NCBI GenBank assembly: GCA_964531505.1 | Contig: CAZHDT010000033.1 | Location: forward strand, 1 to 5,279 | Length of the DNA stretch: 5,279 bases | Reading direction: 5' to 3' | Source: UBA6264 sp964531505 | Lineage (GTDB): Bacteria; Patescibacteriota; Patescibacteriia; UBA2591; UBA6264 | Part shown: positions 1 to 5,279 of the stretch, one piece after another | How the letters are laid out: every line of letters begins with the position of its first letter | Position numbering within the stretch: position 1 is the stretch's first letter | The notes under the pieces: model-generated | What the model was told of the DNA's origin: nothing | Databases searched by the model: none | The model's input: only the letters and a program-made list of their open reading frames with translations | Translations under genes and position numbers: made by a program

Positions 1-1121
1 AATTGCCAATTTTGACTTACCTGACTAGATAAAATCAAAGAAGTTAAATATGACAAGCCGATTCCCAAGCCTATGCCAATTAATCCGCCAATTACGGTTA
101 AAATTATTGCCTCGATTAAAAAATAAATTAAAATATCTTTCTTTTTAGCGCCCAAAGCTTTTCTTAAACCAATTTCTCTGGTTTTTTCTGTTACTGCCAC
201 CAACATAATATTCATAATACCCACTCCGCCAACCACCAAAGAAATCGCCGCAACTGAAGTTAATAAAATTGTAAGAACGCCGGTAATTAAACTGATGGTG
301 TTAATCATTTCTTCTGAAGTAGTAATATGAAAATCATCTTCTTCCGGATTGTCAATATTGTGTAAATCTCTTAAAGTCAATTTAATATCCGCTACCATAT
401 TAGAAACCGATTCCTCATCTTTTGCCATAACATGAATTTCCTGATAATAATCAATTCCAAGCAGATATTTCTGCGCGGTTGAATAAGGAATAACCACGAA
501 TTTATCAATGTCCATAAAAGAAGAAACCTGCCCTTTAGACGGTAAAATTCCCACAACCCGGAAATACTTATCTTTAATTTTGATTTTTTCTCCCAATGCC
601 TCGCCAGAACCAAAAAGATCTTCTTTAACTTTTGCGCCAATTACGGCTACCGCGGCTAAAGATTTAATGTCGTCCTCATTAAAATATTGCCCTTGTTCCG
701 GATAAATGTTATATAGTTTAGCCATCCAATCCGCAGTCCACCCCAAAATAGTCGGTTTATATGTTTCTCCGCGATAAGAAACACTCCCCGGAACCATTAA
801 AGACGGGGTAATATCTTTTAAATCAGGCACATTATTTTTATTTTTTAAAGCTCGAATATCCCGCTCTTTTAAAGAATCGTTGAATAATGTTTCCGCCATA
901 TCTTGCGGACCATTAAATTCTTTGCCTGGATTTATTTGAACAAAATTTCCACCCAAGGACTTTATTTCGTTTAAAATCAGGCCTTCAGCTGACTGGCCAA
1001 TAGACATAATTAAAATAATAGAAGTGATGCCGATAACAATGCCAAGAATAGTTAAAAAAGAACGAGATTTATTCGTTTTTAGGGCGACAAGAACGCTTTT
1101 GATAGCGTATTTTATTTTCAT
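1..1121 (-). CDS. MacB/FtsX-type ABC transporter permease, 3' end cut off by the window edge
   Basis: This is the membrane subunit of a MacAB-like ABC system, working with the ATPase and adaptor encoded just upstream. The frame opens with ATG at 1121 and runs 373 codons to the left edge without a stop. Visible order: a first membrane helix at about residues 22-41 with the family motif LTILGIVIGI; an extracytoplasmic MacB core domain at about 45-270, including a typical segment around 140-195 (GQYFNEDD, then RVVGILPSKG); a second helix at about 275-303; the conserved cytoplasmic stretch EKTREIGLRKALGA at about 313-326, the usual ATPase contact in FtsX-type permeases; and a third helix at about 332-360. 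The fourth helix should lie outside the window. Relatives such as YknZ are about 400 residues, so perhaps 25-35 residues are missing (family knowledge). No ATPase domain is fused, unlike E. coli MacB. The start lies 7 bp after the ATPase stop and has no Shine-Dalgarno site. Substrate is unknown. Confidence 0.93.
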   Translation of the reverse strand, partial: MKIKYAIKSVLVALKTNKSRSFLTILGIVIGITSIILIMSIGQSAEGLILNEIKSLGGNFVQINPGKEFNGPQDMAETLFNDSLKERDIRALKNKNNVPDLKDITPSLMVPGSVSYRGETYKPTILGWTADWMAKLYNIYPEQGQYFNEDDIKSLAAVAVIGAKVKEDLFGSGEALGEKIKIKDKYFRVVGILPSKGQVSSFMDIDKFVVIPYSTAQKYLLGIDYYQEIHVMAKDEESVSNMVADIKLTLRDLHNIDNPEEDDFHITTSEEMINTISLITGVLTILLTSVAAISLVVGGVGIMNIMLVAVTEKTREIGLRKALGAKKKDILIYFLIEAIILTVIGGLIGIGLGIGLSYLTSLILSSQVSQNWQ

Positions 1122-1128
1122 ATTTTGT

Positions 1129-1845
1129 TTATTTTAATAACCCGTCTTTGGCAAAACGGCGATTAATTACTTTTTCATCGCTTTCAATCAAACCGTCTCT
1201 TAATTTAATGATTCTTTTAGCCATTTCTGAAGTATATTTTTCATGAGTCACCATAATAACTGTATGTCCTTGCTCATTAAGAGTTTGGATAATATCCATT
1301 ATCGCTTGACCTGATTTGGAATCCAAATTTCCAGTCGGTTCATCAGCAAAAATAACATCCGGCTCATTTACTAAAGCCCGGGCAATCGCCACTCTTTGTT
1401 TTTCCCCGCCGGAAAGCTGAGAACGATCATGTTTTAAACGGTGGGAAAGGTCTACCATTTCAATCGCTTTTTTCGCTTTTTCATTCCAAAGTGATTCTTT
1501 AACCCGAGAATAATAAAGAGGAAGCTTAACATTTTCTAAAACATTAGTGCGGGGAAGTAAATTAAAATTTTGAAAAATAAAACCCATTTTTTCATTTCTG
1601 ATTAGAGCTAATTCGTCATCGCTATATTGATTCATTGATTTTCCTTGAAAAAAATATTCTCCAGCAGTTGGCCTATCTAAAAATCCTAAAATATGAAGCA
1701 AAGTTGATTTGCCAGAGCCTGATGGACCCATAATCGCTACAAATTCGCCCTGTTCAATAGTAAAGGAATCTCCTTTCAGGGCTGGAGTTTTAACTTCATC
1801 TTCTCCATAAACTTTTTCTACTTTTTCAATTTGAATTAAAGACAT
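1129..1845 (-). CDS. ABC transporter ATP-binding protein, LolD/MacB/YknY type
   Basis: This cytoplasmic ATPase (238 residues, normal family length) powers the permease encoded next to it. All nucleotide-binding motifs are intact: Walker A GPSGSGKST at 40-48, the Q-loop glutamine at 92 (IFQNFNLLPR), signature LSGGEKQRVAIARAL at 144-158, Walker B VIFADE at 164-169 with catalytic Glu169, D-loop NLD at 173-175, and the H-loop histidine at 201 (VTHE). The opening MSLIQIEKVEKVYG and the segment LLPRTNVLENVKLPL are characteristic of the LolD/MacB/FtsE branch (established family knowledge). The signature reads GGEKQ where GGQQQ is most common, a tolerated change. A short basic tail (about 221-238) follows the ATPase core. 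ATG at 1845 puts the first beta strand where it belongs. It starts 5 bp after the adaptor stop and ends (TAA) 7 bp before the permease start, so the three genes are almost certainly co-transcribed. No Shine-Dalgarno site is visible. Confidence 0.97.
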   Translation of the reverse strand: MSLIQIEKVEKVYGEDEVKTPALKGDSFTIEQGEFVAIMGPSGSGKSTLLHILGFLDRPTAGEYFFQGKSMNQYSDDELALIRNEKMGFIFQNFNLLPRTNVLENVKLPLYYSRVKESLWNEKAKKAIEMVDLSHRLKHDRSQLSGGEKQRVAIARALVNEPDVIFADEPTGNLDSKSGQAIMDIIQTLNEQGHTVIMVTHEKYTSEMAKRIIKLRDGLIESDEKVINRRFAKDGLLK

Positions 1846-1850
1846 ATAAC

Positions 1851-3605
1851 TTATGGCATAATTATTTTATCTCCGACCTGTAGACCACCTAATACTTCTA
1901 TTTTCCCTTCTGAACCCTTTAATCCAGTTTTAATTTCTCGTTCCTCAACAATTTCTTTTTTCTTTTGCTGAATAAGAACTTTTACCGTATTTTTACTATC
2001 CTTTTCATAAATTGTTCGGCTGGGGATAATTAAAATATCTTTTTTTTCAGCGGTAATAATATTCATATCCGCGGTCATTCCTGACTTAATTCTTTCGTCC
2101 TGTTCTATAAATTTAGCCGTAATTTTGTAAGTCGCGACTCCTTCAATAATCTTTTCCGCTGGATCAATACTGAAAATTTCCGCTTTAAAAATTGTTTCAT
2201 TATCATAGGCATCTAAAGTGACTTGGATTTGGTTGGTCTTTTTTATTTTTGCAATGTCCGCTTCTGGAACATTAGCTTTTAATTCAAATTTATCTTGAGA
2301 AATTACTGAAACCACTAAACTATTTAAAGAAATAATTTCTCCCACCTTGGCGTTTTGCGCCGTAACAATCCCTTTAATCGGCGATTTTAAAATATTTTTT
2401 GCCAATTGGGCATAAATATTATCTATCTCCGCTTCTGCTTGTTTAACTTTTGATTCTTGAACTTCAATATTTAACCGCGCTTGTTTAACCTTTGATTCTT
2501 GGGCAATGATTTGTTCCACAGTCGCGCCAGATTTTTTTAAAGCCAATTGATCTTGATAAACTTTTAACGAATTTTCTGCCTCGTTAATCTTATTCTGCGC
2601 TGTGACAATATTATTTTGATTAGTTATTTTTTGTGAACTAATTAATTGTTTTTGACTATTAATATTGGAAATTGCTGTATTTAAATTTGTCCGAGCAAGA
2701 TTGATGTTTGTTTTATAAACACTCAAGTCTGTGGCGGAAACATTAACCGCTGAGTTTATCGCCTCAGTAATTAAATTAAGAAAATCTCGAGCAGATGACA
2801 AATTTTTTTCTCCGCTTATTAGCGCTTGATCCAAATTATCATAACTTAAAGAAGAAATGGTTTCAACTTCTGCCTTAAAAGTCGCCAAATTCGCACCCAT
2901 TTTAACTCGGCCTATTTCTGAATTTATCTTTGCCTGTGAATTAGCGGTTGAAAAACTCAACAAAGGATTTAAAGATGTATCATTAACAAACAAATCGTCA
3001 ATTTGCTTATTAATCGCATCATCTAATTTAAAATAACCATCATTTAAAATATCTCCCACATCATCATAAAGATTTTCCAAATCGCTTTCCGCTTTTTCTT
3101 TGATATTTTCCAAGTTTACAAAGGTGTCGTTTAGAGTTTTTTGTGCGTTACTAACCATAGTTTCTGCTAATTGAATTTCTTCTAGTTTGGCTCCTTTTTC
3201 TAACTCAGATAAATTCGCTTCTTCGTTTTCCAAAGCTGCTTGATATTGTTTTAAACTGGCGCGAGCGCTTTCCAAAGAAGCTTGAGCTTGATTTAATTGA
3301 GCGTCCAAATCGTGGCTATCTAAAGAAACTAAAATTTGTCCTGACTCCACCCGATCATTAATGCCAACTAAAACTTCAACGATTCGCCCGCTTTTTTCAA
3401 AAGACAAATCAACGCTTTCTACTGGTTCCACTCGACCGACTACATCAACTTCTTGAATTAAATCGCCGTTTTCCGCTAAAACGAATTTATATTCTTCTTT
3501 GTTTTTTCCTCTTGAAATAAAAATAACCAAAATAATAACAAAAACAATCAAAGCAATGTAAAAATATTTTTTCTTTTTTGATTTTTTAGTTTTTTCTTGT
3601 TCCAT
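1851..3605 (-). CDS. MacA/HlyD-family membrane fusion (adaptor) protein with an oversized coiled-coil hairpin
   Basis: This adaptor subunit (584 residues, against about 370-400 for MacA) is encoded first in a MacAB-like operon. The N-terminus is lysine-rich (residues 6-13), followed by one membrane helix at about 14-31, so most of the protein should lie outside the membrane. The first half-lipoyl segment is at about 50-96 (FEKSGRIVEVLVGINDRVESGQ). A very long helical region runs about 97-405. The second half-lipoyl segment is at about 406-436 (ILKSPIKGIVTAQNAKVGE), then a beta-barrel domain at about 438-520 (includes IKSGMTADMNI), and a membrane-proximal domain at about 521-584 ending GGLQVGDKIIMP, the usual HlyD/MacA ending. 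The helical part carries two GA-x-x-E-x-I motifs (138-144 and 360-366) and a tandem octamer (369-376, 383-390). Residues about 160-350 look like an extra helical insert. ATG at 3605 gives a sensible positive-inside anchor. A strong promoter lies just upstream and the ATPase gene follows after 5 bp. Family assignment is firm; substrate is unknown. Confidence 0.93.
   Translation of the reverse strand: MEQEKTKKSKKKKYFYIALIVFVIILVIFISRGKNKEEYKFVLAENGDLIQEVDVVGRVEPVESVDLSFEKSGRIVEVLVGINDRVESGQILVSLDSHDLDAQLNQAQASLESARASLKQYQAALENEEANLSELEKGAKLEEIQLAETMVSNAQKTLNDTFVNLENIKEKAESDLENLYDDVGDILNDGYFKLDDAINKQIDDLFVNDTSLNPLLSFSTANSQAKINSEIGRVKMGANLATFKAEVETISSLSYDNLDQALISGEKNLSSARDFLNLITEAINSAVNVSATDLSVYKTNINLARTNLNTAISNINSQKQLISSQKITNQNNIVTAQNKINEAENSLKVYQDQLALKKSGATVEQIIAQESKVKQARLNIEVQESKVKQAEAEIDNIYAQLAKNILKSPIKGIVTAQNAKVGEIISLNSLVVSVISQDKFELKANVPEADIAKIKKTNQIQVTLDAYDNETIFKAEIFSIDPAEKIIEGVATYKITAKFIEQDERIKSGMTADMNIITAEKKDILIIPSRTIYEKDSKNTVKVLIQQKKKEIVEEREIKTGLKGSEGKIEVLGGLQVGDKIIMP
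2437..2501 (-). repeat. Short tandem duplication inside the adaptor coiled coil (42-bp period)
   Basis: Two 23-bp copies, at 2437-2459 and 2479-2501, differ at one base and are offset by exactly 42 bp. They encode QESKVKQA twice, at residues 369-376 and 383-390 of the adaptor. The offset of 14 residues is two heptads, so the coiled-coil register is kept. The near-identical DNA suggests a fairly recent duplication rather than convergence of coiled-coil sequence. Confidence 0.75.
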
Positions 3606-3636
3606 AGTATTTTTATATTTTTCATTTTAGGCTTTA

Positions 3637-3665
3637 ATTGTAGCTTTTTTAAACGAAATCGTCAA
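3637..3665 (-). promoter_or_regulatory. Sigma70-type promoter for the adaptor-ATPase-permease operon
   Basis: On the minus strand the -35 box TTGACG (3665 to 3660) and the -10 box TACAAT (3642 to 3637) are separated by exactly 17 bp. Each box matches consensus at five of six bases. Transcription would begin near 3630, leaving a leader of about 25 nt before the ATG at 3605. That leader is A-rich and has no Shine-Dalgarno site. The placement just ahead of the first gene of the operon supports the call; no transcript data are available. Confidence 0.68.
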
Positions 3666-3671
3666 GAAAAC

Positions 3672-3699
3672 TTCACAAAAAACAAATTTTATGTATAAT
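3672..3699 (+). promoter_or_regulatory. Sigma70-type promoter for tRNA-Gly
   Basis: The plus strand carries a perfect -10 box TATAAT (3694-3699) and a five-of-six -35 box TTCACA (3672-3677) with a 16-bp spacer. Transcription would start around 3706-3708, giving a precursor leader of about 20 nt before the mature tRNA at 3729. It points away from the operon promoter, and the two -35 boxes are only 6 bp apart. Confidence 0.66.
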
Positions 3700-3720
3700 T
3701 ATCATTAGATCCTCCTCTGA

Positions 3721-3806
3721 AGCAAAGAGCGGGATTCGTATAATGGTAATATGCCACCCTTCCAAGGTGGAGACGCCGGTCCGATTCCGGTATCCCGCTC
3801 TTTGCT
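3721..3806 (+). repeat. Inverted repeat flanking the tRNA, extending the acceptor stem in the precursor
   Basis: The leader bases AGCAAAGA (3721-3728) are perfectly complementary to TCTTTGCT (3799-3806). These arms join directly onto the 7-bp acceptor stem, so the precursor could form a continuous 15-bp helix (3721-3735 with 3792-3806). The discriminator base at 3799 would be paired in it. The pairing is seen directly; a role in precursor processing or stability is inference. Confidence 0.8.
3729..3799 (+). tRNA. tRNA-Gly (anticodon UCC)
   Basis: This 71-nt cloverleaf carries glycine to GGA and GGG codons. The acceptor stem GCGGGAT (3729-3735) pairs with ATCCCGC (3792-3798), all seven pairs Watson-Crick. 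The D arm is GTAT (3738-3741) with ATAT (3749-3752), and the D loop contains G18 and G19 (3745-3746). The anticodon stem CCACC/GGTGG (3754-3758, 3766-3770) encloses loop CTTCCAA with anticodon TCC at 3761-3763. The variable region is four bases. The T stem is GCCGG/CCGGT (3775-3779, 3787-3791), with one G-U closing pair. The 3' CCA is not encoded: discriminator T at 3799 is followed by CTT, so CCA must be added by nucleotidyltransferase. The T loop reads TCCGATT, with C instead of the nearly invariant U at position 55 (3781). The overall sequence resembles bacterial glyT. It stands alone between divergent and convergent protein genes. Confidence 0.97.
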
Positions 3807-3838
3807 CCTGAGAAAAAATAAATTTTTAAATTATAAAT

Positions 3839-3869
3839 AAGAATATCCGCGTAAATGGCGGATATTCTT
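3839..3869. terminator. Hairpin, likely bidirectional intrinsic terminator
   Basis: A perfect 10-bp stem GAATATCCGC/GCGGATATTC (3841-3850 with 3858-3867) extends to 12 bp with two outer A-T pairs and encloses a 7-base loop. It lies about 40 bp after the tRNA on the plus strand and about 26 bp after the stop of the redox gene on the minus strand, that is, between convergent genes. Neither side has a clean U run: TTTATATTC then TTTTT follows on the plus strand, and TTATTTATAATTT follows on the minus strand. Termination in both directions is therefore likely but not certain. The palindromic form could also be an operator, which the location makes less likely. Confidence 0.72.
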
Positions 3870-3894
3870 TATATTCACTTTTTATTCTTCTATT

Positions 3895-5279
3895 CTACAA
3901 CCAACCTAAAAACATTGCCAAACCAAGAAGTAAAATTATTGTTCCAGCAACTAAATGTAAATATTTTATATTTTTATCCTTCCAGCCGGAAATATTTTCA
4001 ATCTTACTAACTCCAAAATAAATAATACCGACAATTATCAACATGGGAAGAACAAAAACCAAATTATAAAGCAATAACCAAGGTAATGCTTTTAATAAAT
4101 CAAAAGCGCATAAAATCCCGCCACAGATAACATAAGGTCCAATTGTACAAGGCAAAAGAAAAACTGTCACAAAAAGTCCCACAATAAACACTCCTTTGGG
4201 AGAAGTAGCGCGAGAAATCATTTTTTTTACTTTTGGCCTTAAAAACATGGGCATTTCCGTTCCCATTCTCCCGGGACGATATTTTATAAAATCTCTAATA
4301 TTTAAAATTCCCAAAACCGTTGCTAAAACTCCCAAAATTTTGTAAAGCCAAATACGAACCGATGCCAAGGCTTGAATTAATTTAAATAATCTAATAATAA
4401 CCAATCCATAAAAAAGGTACATTAAAAAAATTGAAAGGATAAAGGCCATCCCCGCCAAAAGGATTTTTTTCTTGTCTTTCGGGTTATAGGTTAGAATTGT
4501 GATTAACATTAAAATTAATACCGCAAAAGCGCATGGATTAACCGCATCCACCGCTGCTAAAGAAATAATTTTAAACAAAGTTAATCCCGATCCCTCTTGA
4601 TAATTATTGACTGAATTATTTTCCGTTGGCTCGTTGTCTTGACCCGTTTCTGTAATAAACCCATTCAAATCACTGTCCCTCCATTGAAAAATCCAACCCA
4701 TTGTTTCTATGGCATGATCAAATTCCAAAGATTTTCCAGACAGGGCTACCTTAATTGGTTTAATTGATTTTAAATCGTCTCTTATTTTTAAAAATTCATT
4801 TAAATTTTCGCTTAATAATTGTTTTAACAATTTATTGTCTCCACCAGTTCCGGTTTTAATTAAAATTCGATTCTGGCGCCAAATTTTCGGTTTGCCAGGT
4901 AAAGAAGCCAAATCTAAATCATTAAAAAAAACCTCTTGTCCGTTAGTTAAAGCGCACTGTTTGTTGTGGTTTTGATTTAAAAAGTTTTCTAAATTATCAA
5001 TAATTGTTTTGTCGCCAACCAAATTATCTTCTTTATTGAAAATTATTTTCGGAATACCCAAGTTGACACCAAAGTTTTGACTTACTTGATAATTTAATGG
5101 CCCATTTTCAACTTGCTGAGCAATTTCATATTCAATAACGACTAAATTGGGGTATTTCTGTAAAGTTTGTTCAAAAATTATCGGATCTGAATTAGCGCAA
5201 TGAGGACAACCTACCGCTGTAAAATAAGTCAGGCAATCAAACTCTTGAGCTAAAACTGGAGATTGGATCAGAAAAAAAA
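3895..5279 (-). CDS. Exported thioredoxin-fold (CPHC) / CcdA-DsbD-like transmembrane fusion, N-terminus outside the window
   Basis: Probably an extracytoplasmic thiol-disulfide enzyme with its own membrane electron-transfer unit. The frame runs from TAG at 3895 to the right edge, 460 codons, with no start needed inside; residues below count from the first full codon (5277). Residues 1-10 (FFLIQSPVLA) look like the end of a signal peptide cleaved before QE. A thioredoxin fold follows at about 12-103, with active site CPHC at 24-27 and a cis-proline GIP at 74-76. An unrecognised domain spans about 105-208 and a polar linker 209-231. The membrane part has six helices, near 233-262, 272-295, 308-328, 362-390, 397-423 and 440-460. 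Its motifs NPCAFAV (Cys249) and LPCTIGPY (Cys377) match the paired redox cysteines of CcdA/DsbD (family knowledge). Their spacing of 128 is close to the 122 of E. coli DsbD. CPHC is also the DsbA motif, so whether it oxidises or reduces is open. A hairpin terminator follows the stop. Confidence 0.9.
   Translation of the reverse strand, partial: FFLIQSPVLAQEFDCLTYFTAVGCPHCANSDPIIFEQTLQKYPNLVVIEYEIAQQVENGPLNYQVSQNFGVNLGIPKIIFNKEDNLVGDKTIIDNLENFLNQNHNKQCALTNGQEVFFNDLDLASLPGKPKIWRQNRILIKTGTGGDNKLLKQLLSENLNEFLKIRDDLKSIKPIKVALSGKSLEFDHAIETMGWIFQWRDSDLNGFITETGQDNEPTENNSVNNYQEGSGLTLFKIISLAAVDAVNPCAFAVLILMLITILTYNPKDKKKILLAGMAFILSIFLMYLFYGLVIIRLFKLIQALASVRIWLYKILGVLATVLGILNIRDFIKYRPGRMGTEMPMFLRPKVKKMISRATSPKGVFIVGLFVTVFLLPCTIGPYVICGGILCAFDLLKALPWLLLYNLVFVLPMLIIVGIIYFGVSKIENISGWKDKNIKYLHLVAGTIILLLGLAMFLGWL

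Noticed and set aside
392..640. 82-codon open frame on the minus strand
   Set aside because: It lies wholly inside the permease gene in another frame, and its protein is a tryptophan- and leucine-rich run with no family features. The permease frame there matches the MacB core domain.
508..705. 65-codon open frame on the plus strand
   Set aside because: It is antisense to the permease core domain, with no promoter, ribosome site or recognisable protein.
3673..3716. Minus-strand AGGAGG (3716 to 3711) five bases before ATG at 3705, opening a 10-codon frame
   Set aside because: The site is a perfect Shine-Dalgarno, but the frame is tiny and overlaps the tRNA promoter. It also lies upstream of the operon promoter, so it would not be on the operon transcript. 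The other genes here do not use such sites; coincidence is most likely.
3739..3744. A second TATAAT on the plus strand
   Set aside because: These bases are the conserved D-arm sequence of bacterial tRNA-Gly, not a promoter.
4837..4866. Glycine-rich TGTGGDN in the middle domain as a nucleotide-binding loop
   Set aside because: It lacks the GK[ST] end of a Walker A loop, no Walker B motif follows, and the domain is predicted to lie outside the membrane, where nucleotide use is unlikely.
5059..5061. TTG as the start of the redox gene
   Set aside because: The frame continues upstream to the window edge and encodes the CPHC active site and the end of a signal peptide. A start here would cut the thioredoxin fold just before its cis-proline.
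5236..5250. Cysteine 15 of the redox fusion as a lipoprotein attachment site
   Set aside because: The residues before it are E-F-D, not a lipobox, and a conventional cleavage site after VLA fits better.
1..5279. Alternative genetic code with TGA read as glycine, as in Gracilibacteria and Absconditabacteria
   Set aside because: No gene contains an in-frame TGA, glycine is encoded by normal codons including GGA, and the glycine tRNA has a UCC rather than a UCA anticodon.

Overview
This is an A+T-rich window (roughly two-thirds A+T by eye) that looks bacterial and uses the standard bacterial code. The three stop codons inside it are TAA, TAA and TAG, no gene has an internal TGA, and the glycine tRNA reads GGA/GGG with an ordinary UCC anticodon. 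Very A-rich coding, near-absent Shine-Dalgarno sites, an oversized coiled-coil adaptor and a thioredoxin-CcdA fusion together suggest a Candidatus Patescibacteria (CPR, Parcubacteria-like) genome. That placement is an inference from style, not from a marker gene.

Positions 1-3605, minus strand, hold a tightly packed export operon. Reading in transcription order, a membrane-anchored MacA/HlyD-type adaptor (3605 to 1851) is followed after 5 bp by a LolD/MacB-type ABC ATPase (1845 to 1129). After 7 bp comes a MacB/FtsX-type permease (1121 leftwards), whose last few dozen residues lie outside the window. Together they form a three-part MacAB-like transporter or mechanotransmission complex, with the ATPase and permease as separate proteins. 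The substrate cannot be read from sequence.

Positions 3606-3894 are an intergenic control region. Two good sigma70-type promoters sit back to back with only 6 bp between their -35 boxes: one drives the operon leftwards, the other drives tRNA-Gly(UCC) rightwards (3729-3799). The tRNA has two oddities: a C where the nearly universal U55 should be, and a perfect 8-bp leader/trailer complement that lengthens the acceptor stem in the precursor. A 12-bp hairpin at 3839-3869 lies between the convergent tRNA and the next gene and probably terminates both.

Positions 3895-5279, minus strand, hold one gene whose start is beyond the right edge. Its product is an exported thioredoxin-fold domain with a CPHC active site, an unrecognised middle domain, and a six-helix CcdA/DsbD-like electron-transfer domain with one cysteine in each of two conserved membrane motifs. 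The reading frame is open right through to the window edge, so a start near 5061 (a TTG inside the thioredoxin fold) would be wrong.

I found no CRISPR array, transposon, phage gene or clearly new multi-gene system. The most unusual items are the tRNA features, the architecture of the adaptor hairpin and the middle domain of the redox fusion.
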